Assembly (NCBI RefSeq): GCF_900110865.1
Contig: NZ_FOFD01000004.1
Coordinates: 124,001 to 188,000, forward strand
Length of the DNA: 64,000 nt
Reading direction: 5' to 3'
Origin: Natrinema salaciae
GTDB lineage: Archaea > Halobacteriota > Halobacteria > Halobacteriales > Natrialbaceae
In this document: positions 1-8,692 of the stretch, piece after piece
Numbering within the stretch: the stretch's first letter is position 1
How the letters are laid out: each line of letters begins with the position of its first letter
Notes under the pieces: generated by a model
The model's input: only the letters and a program-made list of their open reading frames with translations
Databases searched by the model: none
What the model was told of the DNA's origin: nothing
Program-made: the position numbers and the translations under genes

Positions 1-2
1 GC

Positions 3-725
3 ATCGAGGGGGTCCCCGGCCAGGAGACGCTCACGACCGCACAGCTCCGGGCGTCCCTCTCGGCTGTCCTCCGTGATCGCTGGCTCTGGGTCATCAGTCT
101 CATGCTGTTCTGTTCGACCGGCGTGAACCTCACCCTGTTCGGTCTCTGGGGTGTCCCCTACGTCGTCCAGACCTACGACGTCTCGGTGACCTACGCCTCC
201 ACACTGACCCTGCTCGGCGGCGTCGGCCTGATGGTCGGCCCGCCCGCGGTCGGCTGGCTGTCCGACCGACTCGAGAGCAGGGTCGAACTGATGGTCGCCG
301 GCAGCGCGTGCTACGTCGTCTGTCTCGGTCTCATCGCGGTCGTCGGGGACCCGCCGCTCCCGGTCGTCGGCGCGGTGTTCCTCCTCGCCGGCGTCATGCT
401 CGGGACGTTCGTGCTCGGCTACTCAGTTGTCAAGGAGCGCCATCCGAGTAGCGCGAGCGGCATCTCGACCGGAACGGCCAACGGCGCGGCGTTCTTCGGC
501 GCGGCGATCCTCCCGACGCTGATGGGCTGGGTGCTCGACGCCTACTGGACCGGCGAACTCGTCGGCGGGGTTCGAGTGTACACGCGGACGGGGTACCGAA
601 TCGCGTTCGGTATCGCCACCGTCGCCGGCGCGATCGCCTTCTGCTGTACGCTCTGGCTGTACCGACGTGAACGGGCGACCTCCCCATCCGAGGAGTCGAC
701 AGTCGACGGCGTCACCGGGGAGTAA
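3..725 (+). CDS. MFS transporter, C-terminal part (start lies outside the window)
   Basis: This is the distal part of a major facilitator superfamily transporter, an integral membrane carrier of unknown substrate. The frame is open from base 3, so the gene starts upstream of the window; the first in-window ATG (102) is internal. Hydrophobic helices with short polar loops fill the visible 240 residues. The loop GWLSDRLESR near base 255 looks like the MFS motif-A type loop (G-x-x-x-D-R) that starts the second half of such carriers. The tail after the last helix is short and charged. It ends 246 bases before the ABC cassette and is probably unrelated to it. Confidence 0.8.
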   Translation: MEGVPGQETLTTAQLRASLSAVLRDRWLWVISLMLFCSTGVNLTLFGLWGVPYVVQTYDVSVTYASTLTLLGGVGLMVGPPAVGWLSDRLESRVELMVAGSACYVVCLGLIAVVGDPPLPVVGAVFLLAGVMLGTFVLGYSVVKERHPSSASGISTGTANGAAFFGAAILPTLMGWVLDAYWTGELVGGVRVYTRTGYRIAFGIATVAGAIAFCCTLWLYRRERATSPSEESTVDGVTGE

Positions 726-939
726 CGAGGGGCCACCGCGACGACTCTCCCTGCGTTCGTAGCCGCCGAAAGTCACTACCCACCTGCCCGCACGACGGCG
801 TTCCGGTCGGTGTGAAACTCGTTTCAGTGACGACTATCGGCGAGCGAAACCCGTCCGGAGCGGACGTCGGACCCGGGTTCTGCGGTCATCTCCGCACCGA
901 CTGTGACGGTCGAATCCCGAATCGTTACGGATGAGAAAG

Positions 940-948
940 CTATATACC
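940..948 (+). promoter_or_regulatory. TATA-like promoter of the ABC cassette
   Basis: A ctatata element lies about 25-30 bases before the ATG at 972. This is the usual haloarchaeal spacing for a leaderless or very short-leader transcript, and no Shine-Dalgarno sequence is visible. Confidence 0.55.
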
Positions 949-971
949 ATCCCCATCGGTAGTAACCGATA

Positions 972-1880
972 ATGGTGCCGGTGGCGTTTAAAAATGTCAC
1001 AAAACAGTTTTCGGATACTACCGTCGTAGTCGATCTCACGTTTGAGATAACGACCGGTGAGACGGTCTGCGTTCTCGGGCCGAACGGGGCCGGGAAATCG
1101 ACGACGTTCGGTCTCTTGCTGGGAGCACTCAAGCCGAGCAGCGGTACGGTGGCCGTGTTCGGAAACGATCCATTCGACGAACCGTCCGTTCGCTCCCGTC
1201 TCGGAGCATTACCGGACGGGTTCGACGTCTATCCCCGTTTGACCGGTCGACAGCACGTTCAGTATGCCGCTCGATTGAACGGTGACGACCGTGATCCGGC
1301 GAGACTGTTAGACCGCGTCGGGTTAGCGGCAGCGATCGACAAGCGAGCGGGGAAGTATTCGCTCGGAATGAAACGCCGCCTCGGTCTCGCGCTCGCACTA
1401 AGCGGCGATCCGGACCTCCTCGTTCTCGACGAACCGTCAGCAGGTCTCGACCCGGTCGGGTCGTATATGCTTCGAGACATCATTCGGGAGGAACAGGACC
1501 GTGGAACGACGATTCTCGTCGCGAGTCACAATCTCGAGTACATCGATGATCTCTGCGATCGGTTTATCGCTATTCTGGACGGACGCGTTCAGTTCAACGA
1601 CACCGTTGCAGCGCTTCGGGAGCAGGCCGGTACTGGGATCCGCGTATCGATTTCGGTCGAAGCGTGTCCGGACCCCTTCGTAGAACGGATCGCGACGATG
1701 ACCGGCGTTTCGAACGTCAAGATCGATAGCTCTCGGATACGGATCGACTGTACCCCGTCAGCCAAGCCGTCCGTCATTGCTGCGCTCGACGATTCGAACG
1801 TCCGGTTTACCGACATCGATATCGAAGAACAATCGACGATGAGTGCATTTCGGCAGTTTCTCCACGAGGGCACGCAATGA
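972..1880 (+). CDS. ABC transporter ATP-binding protein
   Basis: Cytoplasmic ATPase that should drive the permease encoded next to it. Walker A GPNGAGKST is at about residues 36-44, the signature region YSLGMKRR at 128-135, Walker B LLVLDEP at 148-154 and the switch histidine in ASHN near 184. In place of the Q-loop glutamine the sequence reads ALPDGF, as I would expect for NosF/Nat-type ABC-2 ATPases of haloarchaea. The 302 residues include a C-terminal regulatory extension of about 90 residues. The stop overlaps the permease start by four bases (ATGA), so the two are translationally coupled. The substrate cannot be read from sequence; the gene order suggests the secreted protein downstream or immunity to it. 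Confidence 0.92.
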   Translation: MVPVAFKNVTKQFSDTTVVVDLTFEITTGETVCVLGPNGAGKSTTFGLLLGALKPSSGTVAVFGNDPFDEPSVRSRLGALPDGFDVYPRLTGRQHVQYAARLNGDDRDPARLLDRVGLAAAIDKRAGKYSLGMKRRLGLALALSGDPDLLVLDEPSAGLDPVGSYMLRDIIREEQDRGTTILVASHNLEYIDDLCDRFIAILDGRVQFNDTVAALREQAGTGIRVSISVEACPDPFVERIATMTGVSNVKIDSSRIRIDCTPSAKPSVIAALDDSNVRFTDIDIEEQSTMSAFRQFLHEGTQ

Positions 1881-2758
1881 ACGAGAGAGTCATCGCGGCG
1901 AAGGAGTTCCGGGAACTGTTCTTCGGATATCACGGCTGGATTTGGAGCGTATTCCTGTTGTACCCAGGATACGAGATGCTGGTTTCCGAGGCGACGGTAC
2001 CGTCGCTCGGAACGGTAGAAGCAGTTGCCGCGTATCAGGGACCGGTGTGCATACTCTTGGGTTTCCTCGGATGCTTTCTCACCTACCGAACGATCGTCGG
2101 AGAGCGGGAGTCGGGAACGATCTTATTCCTCATCTGCCAGGATTGTTCACGACTCGAGATCGTGCTGGGAAAGCTGCTCGGACGAACCGCAGTTCTCGGG
2201 GCATTTCTCCTCGTCGGCTTGTCGGCATCGCTCGTCGCGAGCGGTCTCGAGTACGGGGCGATCGCACCCGGGACGACGCTCCTGTTCGGTTTCGTCTCAC
2301 TACTGTATCTGTGTTCGATCGCGAGCGTCGGTGTCGCGTGGTCGATGACCGTGTCGACGAGTCCGCGGGCACTGTTGGCTACCTTCGGGACCTATGCAGC
2401 GTTCGTCGGCTGGGGCGACCTCGCTGACCAACTGTACGCTGTGATCACCGGTACGACTCTCGACAATGGCCCGCCACAATCCGGTCTCTACTTCTTTAGC
2501 CGTCGTCTCGACCCGCTCAGTTCGTATCGAGTAGTAACGAATTCGCTGTTCGACGTCGGAAACGCTGCTGGCGACTACACGTTCGCATACGCAACGGTTC
2601 ACGATGGCTCAGTGACGAACGTTGTGGCAGCGGAAGCGACGCTCAGCCACCTTCCGTGGTATCTGTCGGCGTGGGTCTCTCTCGTCGTTTTGCTGCTTTG
2701 GATCGTCGTTCCAACAGGTCTCGCATACTGGCGATTTCGGTCGACTGATCTCTATTAG
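1877..2758 (+). CDS. ABC-2 type permease, NosY-like
   Basis: Membrane partner of the preceding ATPase. The 293-residue protein has about six hydrophobic helices, an N-terminal cytoplasmic stretch (KEFRELF) typical of ABC-2 permeases, and the E-R-E-S-G-T segment (near base 2105) that is common in NosY-like permeases at the cytoplasmic coupling helix. The region between helices 4 and 6 (about residues 180-255) is long and probably extracellular. It overlaps the ATPase gene by four bases. A short AT-rich gap with its own promoter separates it from the secreted protein, so the pair may be transcribed apart from the downstream genes or read through into them. Confidence 0.85.
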   Translation: MNERVIAAKEFRELFFGYHGWIWSVFLLYPGYEMLVSEATVPSLGTVEAVAAYQGPVCILLGFLGCFLTYRTIVGERESGTILFLICQDCSRLEIVLGKLLGRTAVLGAFLLVGLSASLVASGLEYGAIAPGTTLLFGFVSLLYLCSIASVGVAWSMTVSTSPRALLATFGTYAAFVGWGDLADQLYAVITGTTLDNGPPQSGLYFFSRRLDPLSSYRVVTNSLFDVGNAAGDYTFAYATVHDGSVTNVVAAEATLSHLPWYLSAWVSLVVLLLWIVVPTGLAYWRFRSTDLY

Positions 2759-2810
2759 GGTGCTAACCCCGTTTCTATTCACAATCATGTCTGTATAGGT
2801 AACAATCACA

Positions 2811-2822
2811 ATATATTAATAG
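2811..2822 (+). promoter_or_regulatory. AT-rich promoter of the secreted protein gene
   Basis: The aatatattaata stretch is the strongest TATA-like element in this part of the window. It lies about 50-60 bases before the ATG at 2871, implying a transcript with a 20-30 base leader. That is unusual beside the mostly leaderless genes around it, and the leader contains a perfect hairpin. Confidence 0.5.
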
Positions 2823-2842
2823 TAATTAGTAGTAGCAATTTC

Positions 2843-2861
2843 CGTAGCGCCCAGCGCTACG
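2843..2861 (+). promoter_or_regulatory. Perfect stem-loop in the 5' leader
   Basis: CGTAGCGC and GCGCTACG form an 8-bp perfect stem around a CCA loop, ending ten bases before the ATG at 2871. The position suggests an RNA structure that stabilises the transcript or gates translation. An operator palindrome for a DNA-binding protein is the alternative. Confidence 0.6.
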
Positions 2862-2870
2862 ACTACAACA

Positions 2871-3455
2871 ATGAGATGGAAACGAACCGGTGCCACGCTG
2901 ATGGCGACGATGCTCGTGCTGAGTACGCTGGCTATTGGTGGTGCCCTCGCGCAGGAATCGACTACGGAATCACAGGCGAACGGTGACTTCCTCGCTCAAG
3001 AACTCGACCAATCTGGCGACGAGGAGTATTCCACGCAGGACGTGTATACGGACAGTTCACGCCAGTACGTGAACGGTGATTACATCAGGCTCGAGTCGCG
3101 GATGGTCAGCGATTTCGGTAGCGGGATAAAAGCGACGTATCACGCAGACGGAGAAGCGACGGCAACGTGGGAAGGCTCCGGCACGCCGGACGAGATCGAT
3201 CTCGAATCAACCCTCTCCATCGGTGGCATCGAAGTTAGCGTCCAGGCCCCGTCCGGTGCCAATTTCGAGCCCGGGTCCGGCTATAGTTACGTCTTCGAGG
3301 ACTCCGTCACCAACGGCGACAGCATCCACTTCGAGTACCGCGACTTTTACGCGGAATCGTACGTTGCACTGTACAACGGGAAGCAACGGGATAGCGCGAC
3401 GTTCTCCTGGGGTTCAGATAGCTACTCGCTGAACAACCACATGCAGAACGACTAG
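2871..3455 (+). CDS. Small secreted protein of unknown function
   Basis: A 194-residue protein with a clear Sec-type signal peptide: basic start, hydrophobic core at about residues 8-24 and a predicted cut after ALA at residue 27. The mature part opens with a polar acidic stretch (about 30-60) and continues as a Ser/Tyr/Gly-rich domain of alternating residues that looks all-beta. It contains no cysteine, so it is not disulphide-stabilised. I recognise no family. It sits between the ABC transporter and the anchored toroid protein, 19 bases before the latter. A surface protein, a bacteriocin-like effector or a substrate processed by its neighbour are all possible; none is shown. Confidence 0.75.
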   Translation: MRWKRTGATLMATMLVLSTLAIGGALAQESTTESQANGDFLAQELDQSGDEEYSTQDVYTDSSRQYVNGDYIRLESRMVSDFGSGIKATYHADGEATATWEGSGTPDEIDLESTLSIGGIEVSVQAPSGANFEPGSGYSYVFEDSVTNGDSIHFEYRDFYAESYVALYNGKQRDSATFSWGSDSYSLNNHMQND

Positions 3456-3474
3456 CGCTCCTGGTTTCATTTTT

Positions 3475-5307
3475 ATGAGAGACTCGATACCGACGCGATT
3501 GATCATCATCGTCGTACTCGTCGTGGGAGTGCTCGTGCCTGTTTCAGTGATGTACCTGGATGATACTCCCGAGGAGCGCGATGGAGAGCGCGCGCTCTCG
3601 CGAACACAGCTACCGGTAGCCGAGCACCAACGGACGGCGTTCATCGTCAACCAGTCGAGCGAACCGAATGGGGGATACACGGAACTTCCGGTACAGAACC
3701 CGGACCTGTATTCCACGTACCACTTTTTAGCGATACAAGAGCACGAGGGGATCGATACTGACGCTGCACATGCTACCGCAACCGAAGAGTGGGCTCGCGA
3801 ACTCGTCGCAGAGCGGTTTGCGGAGTCGGGGCCCCACCCGACGTCGTCCAACGAAAGCGTGGTTTCTCTTTCGGACTACTACTACGCTGCCGGTATCTTG
3901 GCACAACTCTCCGATGACAGTGCACACGAAAGACAGGTTCGCGAGAACGTCTCCGAATTCAGACTGGCCGATGGATCGTACTGTGCAGAGCGGTTGCGAG
4001 ACGGAGCGTGCGTTACCAATAGTTCGCGGGTGCTTGCAACGTATCGCGCCGTCACGACGCTCGACACCGTTGACGGGCTCGCTGATGACGAACGAAAACG
4101 GACGACGGAATGGGTACGGTCCCAGTGGGAACGCCACGAAATCCGGAACGAGAGCAGTCTCGGGACGGAATATCGACTGTTGGCGACACTCGAAGCGCTG
4201 GATGCGGACATCACGGAGCAGCGGTTATACGACGAGCGTCGATCAAACGTCACGGAGTACTTTTCGGGGCAGAGCCGTCCACTGTACGACAATATCGCCG
4301 AGTTGGAGAACCACTATTACCTTCGGCAGTACTACCACCTCGAGGACGCTGCGTTCAATCGTCGTGCGATCGCGTACCTAAACGAATCTCGACGTGCAGA
4401 CGGTGGATACAACGTTCTGGGATACAATTACTCGGATTCGAAGGGGACCGAAATCGCCACACGAGTTCGGAACGCAATCGCTGACGAACTCGAGGTCCCG
4501 CAGCGGCAGCAAGCGGACATACGGACGTTACTCGCGAAATACCGCCTCTCTGGTGGTGGATACGCGCCGGTTTACAGGCAGCGTGTATCCGCGAAAACGA
4601 CTCACTACGCGCTCGAGATCGGTCAACGATTCGGGTACGACGAGCGTGCTAGCAGGGACCGCGCTCAGATCGATTCGCTCGACGAGAGCGATTTTACTCG
4701 AGCCACTGACGTCGAATCGCTCTATCGACACGCGACCCTTCTCGAGGATTCTCGCTCGGAACTGTCCGGGGCGGTCAATAGCACACTCATCACCGTTTTC
4801 GACGAGGAAAATCGATCGCTGCGCGACTGTTACTATGCGATTCGACTGTCGAACCTGTACGAATACAGCTTGAACGAAGACACCATCATGTCGTACGTCC
4901 GCTCCCGACAGAACGACGATGGGGGATTCGGCTCGCCATCGAACACAGAAGAGACGTACTACGCGGTGATGATCGCGTCCGAACTCGACGCAACAGCGTC
5001 GCTCGATCCGACCGTCGTCGACTGGCTTCGAAACGGTCGAAACGAGAGCGGCGGATACCACGCTCGAGTCGGCGGTGACGCAGCGTCCGTTCCCGATCTC
5101 TATAGTACGCACGCGAGCGTTCGCGCCCTCTCCGCCCTCGGCGAGAAGCCAGTCGATCCGACGACGCAACGACAGTGGGTCGACTCGCTCGAGTCGCCGA
5201 ACGGTGGCTTCTACCAAACGAAGCACGAGACAACGACTCCGACGATGCAATCGACGTACTGGGGCATCGACTTGTTGTCGCTGCTCGCACCCGCTGCGGG
5301 GGAATAG
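3475..5307 (+). CDS. Membrane-anchored extracellular alpha-alpha toroid protein (prenyltransferase/squalene-cyclase-like repeats)
   Basis: A 610-residue protein with one N-terminal hydrophobic helix (about residues 8-27) and a large outer domain. At least six repeats start with a GGY/GGF turn followed by a helix pair, for example NGGYTELP near the start, DGGFGSPSN near residue 482 and NGGFYQTK near 583. This is the hallmark of the prenyltransferase/terpene-cyclase toroid fold. The stretch PDLYST occurs twice, at both ends, where protein prenyltransferase beta subunits have DxYHT with a zinc-binding histidine, so the zinc site looks lost. About ten N-x-S/T sites fit an exposed glycoprotein. 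It probably shares a transcript with the secreted protein 19 bases upstream. A binding or scaffold role is more likely than lipid transfer. Confidence 0.7.
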   Translation: MRDSIPTRLIIIVVLVVGVLVPVSVMYLDDTPEERDGERALSRTQLPVAEHQRTAFIVNQSSEPNGGYTELPVQNPDLYSTYHFLAIQEHEGIDTDAAHATATEEWARELVAERFAESGPHPTSSNESVVSLSDYYYAAGILAQLSDDSAHERQVRENVSEFRLADGSYCAERLRDGACVTNSSRVLATYRAVTTLDTVDGLADDERKRTTEWVRSQWERHEIRNESSLGTEYRLLATLEALDADITEQRLYDERRSNVTEYFSGQSRPLYDNIAELENHYYLRQYYHLEDAAFNRRAIAYLNESRRADGGYNVLGYNYSDSKGTEIATRVRNAIADELEVPQRQQADIRTLLAKYRLSGGGYAPVYRQRVSAKTTHYALEIGQRFGYDERASRDRAQIDSLDESDFTRATDVESLYRHATLLEDSRSELSGAVNSTLITVFDEENRSLRDCYYAIRLSNLYEYSLNEDTIMSYVRSRQNDDGGFGSPSNTEETYYAVMIASELDATASLDPTVVDWLRNGRNESGGYHARVGGDAASVPDLYSTHASVRALSALGEKPVDPTTQRQWVDSLESPNGGFYQTKHETTTPTMQSTYWGIDLLSLLAPAAGE

Positions 5308-5372
5308 CAGGGGCTGGCCTACTGCGGCTCTCGTTTATCGTCGGCGACCCACACCCCCGAGATCGGCACTAC

Positions 5373-7589
5373 TTACCCGCGATGGCCCGGATAATCCCGC
5401 TCGAACCGCTCTTCGATCTCGCGCTCGTCGAACCGGACGATCACCGGCCGCCCGTGCGGGCAGGCGTAGGGGTTCTCGCAGCCGTCGAGCGCCTCGAGCA
5501 GGTCGACGACCGAGCCCTCCGTCAGCGACGTGTTGCCGGTGATCGACGGATAGCAGGCCAGATCCCCGAGGAACTCGTCGGCCAGCGCGTCGACGGTCTC
5601 CGTGCCAGCCTCGCGGTCGCCCGCGACGAACGACGCGAGGACGTCGCGCAGTCGATCCGGCTCGAGCGTCTCCTCGAGCACCGCGGGGACGGTCGTCACG
5701 GCGACCGTCCGATCGTCGACGCGGTCGGCGTAGAAGCCCAGCCGCGAGAGGGCCTCGCGGTAGTGCTCGAAGGCCTCGGCCTCGGCAGCGGTCAGCTCGA
5801 GTTCGACGGGGTCGGCGAGCGCCTGTGCGGTGGAATCGTCGGCGACGGCCGCCCGGAGCCGCTCGTAGTTGACGCGCTCGTCGGCGGCGTGCTGGTCGAT
5901 CAGGACCAGCCCGTCGGGCGTCTCACAGACCAGATAGGTGTCGTGGAGCTGTCCGAGCACCCGCAGCGAAGGCAGCGAGTCGAACTCGGTTTCGTCGCCC
6001 GTCGCGGCCTCGCCGGTCAGCGTCCGCTGTTCGGTCGGGGCGGCGAACGATCGCTCGGAATCGGTGCCGTCCGCCGCCGAGGCATCGTCTCGGCCCGGAT
6101 TTCGGGGGCTCGAGTTCGAGTTCGGCCTCGTCGCCGTCGAGTCCGACCCCGGCTCGGTCGAACCGGTCGCGTGGTCGCTCGCGTCGGCGGCGGTCTCCGC
6201 ACTCGTACCCGGTTCGGTCGTCGGCTTCCCGTCGCGAGTGTTCGAGGGCGAGCGAGAGCGCGAACTCGCGGATCGGTCGGCGACGCCGGCGTCCGGACCG
6301 CTCGAGTCGCGGTCCCCGCCCGCGCTCGCAGCGTCGGCGGTCGACGGCTCGGCGTCCAGTCCGGCGTCGCCGTCACCGCCGTCCGAGCCGTCGGTGGGCG
6401 AGGCGGGTTCGACGCTGCGCTCGAGGGTCGTCGGTTCCGAGTCGGTCGAATCGCCCCCGTTCTCGTTCTCGGTCCCGCGAGCGCCGGGTTCGACTCGCGC
6501 CTCGCTCGGTGCCGACCGACCGCGGGGGGCCCGCGAGCGGAGCAGACCGTGCTCGAGCAGCGCCGACTCCACCGCGGCGTCGACCTGCCGGCGGACCGCG
6601 TCGTCGTCGTCGAATCGGACCTCCCGCTTGCGCGGGTGGACGTTCACGTCGACCGCGTCCCCGGGCACCGTCAGGAAGAGGGTGACGAAGGGGTAGCGGT
6701 CGCCGCCCAGTTGCGTGCCGTAGGCCCCCATGACCCCCTCGCGGACGGCGTCGGCGGTCACGGCCCGGCCGTTGACGTACGTGGCGAGGTAGTCACGACT
6801 CGAGCGGTTCGTCTCGGGATGGGAGACGAGCCCGGAAACGGCGTCGAGCGGCCCCGGCGGGAGGTCGTCGCCGTCGGCCTCGACCGGGATCATAGCGGCC
6901 GCGACTTCGCGGCCGTAGACCGACATGACGGCCGCCTGCAGATCGCCCTGCCCGGTCGTGGAAAAGACCTCGCGGCCGTCGTGGGTCAGCGACACCGCCA
7001 CGTCGGGGTTCGCGAGCGCGTAACGGGTGACGACGCGGTTGACGTGGGCGAACTCGGTCGCCGTCGTCTTGAGGAACTTCCGGCGGGCGGGCGTATTGTA
7101 AAAGAGGTCCTCGACCTCGACGATCGTCCCCGCCGGACAGCCGGTCGGCTCGACGCTCGTCACGTCGCCGCCCTCGTAGACGAGTTCCGTCCCCGCGCCG
7201 TCCGCCTCGCGGGGTCGCGAGCGGATGGTCAGCCGCGAGACCGAGCCGATGGTGTGCAACGCTTCGCCGCGAAATCCCAGCGTCGCGACGCCCGACTCGA
7301 GGTCCTCGAGCCCGTCGATCTTGCTCGTCGTGTGCTCGCGGACGGCCGCGCGAACGTCGGCCTCGGACATGCCCCGGCCGTCGTCGGCGACCCGGATCAG
7401 TTCGGTGCCGCCCTCCTCGACGGTGACGTCGACGGTGTCCGCGTCGGCGTCGAGGCTGTTCTCGACGAGTTCCTTGACGGCGCTGGCGGGTCGCTCGACG
7501 ACCTCGCCGGCGGCGATGCGAGCGACGGTGTCCTCGTCTAACTGGTGAATGTCGGTGTCGTTCTGTGGTGGTGTGCTCTCGTCACTCAT
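5373..7589 (-). CDS. mutL: DNA mismatch repair endonuclease MutL
   Basis: MutL is the ATP-driven matchmaker of mismatch repair. The N-terminal GHKL ATPase (about residues 1-330) has the ELVENSLDA helix with the catalytic glutamate and the DDGRGM and GFRGEAL motifs. The C-terminal domain carries the endonuclease motif DQHAADERVNYE (about 562-573) and a CPHGRP motif near 708, so this is a nicking-type MutL, as in organisms without MutH. Between them is a 170-residue Ser/Thr/Asp/Glu/Gly-rich linker (about 345-515), longer and more acidic than in non-halophiles. mutS lies 4.6 kb away on the same strand with unrelated genes between, so they are linked but not one operon. Confidence 0.97.
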   Translation of the reverse strand: MSDESTPPQNDTDIHQLDEDTVARIAAGEVVERPASAVKELVENSLDADADTVDVTVEEGGTELIRVADDGRGMSEADVRAAVREHTTSKIDGLEDLESGVATLGFRGEALHTIGSVSRLTIRSRPREADGAGTELVYEGGDVTSVEPTGCPAGTIVEVEDLFYNTPARRKFLKTTATEFAHVNRVVTRYALANPDVAVSLTHDGREVFSTTGQGDLQAAVMSVYGREVAAAMIPVEADGDDLPPGPLDAVSGLVSHPETNRSSRDYLATYVNGRAVTADAVREGVMGAYGTQLGGDRYPFVTLFLTVPGDAVDVNVHPRKREVRFDDDDAVRRQVDAAVESALLEHGLLRSRAPRGRSAPSEARVEPGARGTENENGGDSTDSEPTTLERSVEPASPTDGSDGGDGDAGLDAEPSTADAASAGGDRDSSGPDAGVADRSASSRSRSPSNTRDGKPTTEPGTSAETAADASDHATGSTEPGSDSTATRPNSNSSPRNPGRDDASAADGTDSERSFAAPTEQRTLTGEAATGDETEFDSLPSLRVLGQLHDTYLVCETPDGLVLIDQHAADERVNYERLRAAVADDSTAQALADPVELELTAAEAEAFEHYREALSRLGFYADRVDDRTVAVTTVPAVLEETLEPDRLRDVLASFVAGDREAGTETVDALADEFLGDLACYPSITGNTSLTEGSVVDLLEALDGCENPYACPHGRPVIVRFDEREIEERFERDYPGHRG

Positions 7590-7725
7590 GATTATCCGGC
7601 GTCGACACGACAGCCCGTCCCGACGCGCCTGAGATGCTACCTCCGTGTAGCGATGGCGGCTGGTTATGTCTTCCGCCCCGCACGGCGACGCCGCCCACGA
7701 GACCCGATGCGATCGTCGACCGCTC

Positions 7726-8526
7726 TCAGTCCTCGAGTCCGAGGTCCTGCGACATCGAGTTGCCGGCCCGCGGGACGCCCTTCACCGTCACGGTCTCGCC
7801 GTTCATGAAGGACGCGGCGGGACTCGAGAGGAACTGGACGACGTCGGCGATCTCCTCGGTGTGGCCGATGCGGCGGTCGGTCTCCTCGCGGGGCGGCATG
7901 TCCTCGCTCTCGATGCCGAGCGTCTCGGCGACGCCGGGGGTCTGGATCAGGCCGGGAGCGATACAGTTGACGCGGATGCCGTCCTCGGCCCACTCGACGG
8001 CGAGGGTCTCGGTCAGCCGGATGATCGCCGCCTTCGACGCGCCGTAGTGACTCTCGCCGGGCGCGGCGTGCTGGCCGTTGACGGAAGAGAGGTTGATGAT
8101 GACGCCGCCCGACCCCTCGCGCATGACCTCGCCGGCGAGCTGGGTGCAGTGGACGGTGCTGTTCAGGTTGAGGTCGACGATGGTCTGCCAGCCGTTCGCC
8201 GAGATGTCCTCGAACGGCGCGACGAACTCCCCGCCGGCGTTGTTCACGAGGATATCGACGTCGCCGAACTCGTCGACCGTCTCGTCGACGAGGTTCTGTA
8301 CCTGCTCGCGCTCGCGGACGTTGCACTCCACGGCGAGCGCCTCGCCCGCGCCGTCGGCCTCGTTGATCCCCTCCGCGACCGGTCCCACGCGGTCCATCGA
8401 CCGCGAACAGATGGCGACGTTCGCGCCGCTCGCAGCGAGCGTCTCCGCGATGGCCTGGCCGATTCCCTGACTCGCACCCGTGACGATGGCGGTCTTCCCC
8501 GACACGTCGAAGTCCGGTTCGTGCAT
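7726..8526 (-). CDS. Short-chain dehydrogenase/reductase
   Basis: NAD(P)-dependent oxidoreductase of the classical SDR family, cytoplasmic. TGASQGIGQ near residues 16-24 is the cofactor-binding glycine motif, NNAG follows in the middle, and the catalytic Ser (NLSSVNG) and YGASK pair are present. The dinucleotide loop after beta-2 reads CSRSMDR, where a basic residue favours NADP(H), though this is only an inference. The 266-residue length is normal. A second SDR at 42,754 is only distantly similar. Nothing nearby points to a substrate. The ATG at 8526 follows an AT-rich segment about 25 bases upstream that could be its promoter. Confidence 0.9.
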   Translation of the reverse strand: MHEPDFDVSGKTAIVTGASQGIGQAIAETLAASGANVAICSRSMDRVGPVAEGINEADGAGEALAVECNVREREQVQNLVDETVDEFGDVDILVNNAGGEFVAPFEDISANGWQTIVDLNLNSTVHCTQLAGEVMREGSGGVIINLSSVNGQHAAPGESHYGASKAAIIRLTETLAVEWAEDGIRVNCIAPGLIQTPGVAETLGIESEDMPPREETDRRIGHTEEIADVVQFLSSPAASFMNGETVTVKGVPRAGNSMSQDLGLED

Positions 8527-8692
8527 GGTGTTACCTGGGAACCTGCCGTATCATAACAATACCGCTACCGATCTCGACGCGGGGCAACGATTCCGGGTCC
8601 GTGCGACCAGCGATGGGACGATCGCTCGAGGCGAGTTCGAAACGGGAAGCCTCCGTCGAGGGGATGATTCGCAGTCGCGATCGAATCGGCGC

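Noticed and set aside
423-776. Long minus-strand frames opposite the MFS fragment
   Set aside because: Arginine-rich shadow translations of a GC-rich coding strand, with no family features; the plus-strand membrane protein is clear.
2871-3455. Secreted protein as a lactococcin-972-type bacteriocin
   Set aside because: Gene order with an ABC pair is similar in spirit, but I can see no sequence match and the partner toroid is not part of that system. Kept as unknown.
5175-7541. 788-residue plus-strand frame across mutL
   Set aside because: It mirrors the mutL gene almost base for base and has no motif, while the minus strand has intact MutL domains.
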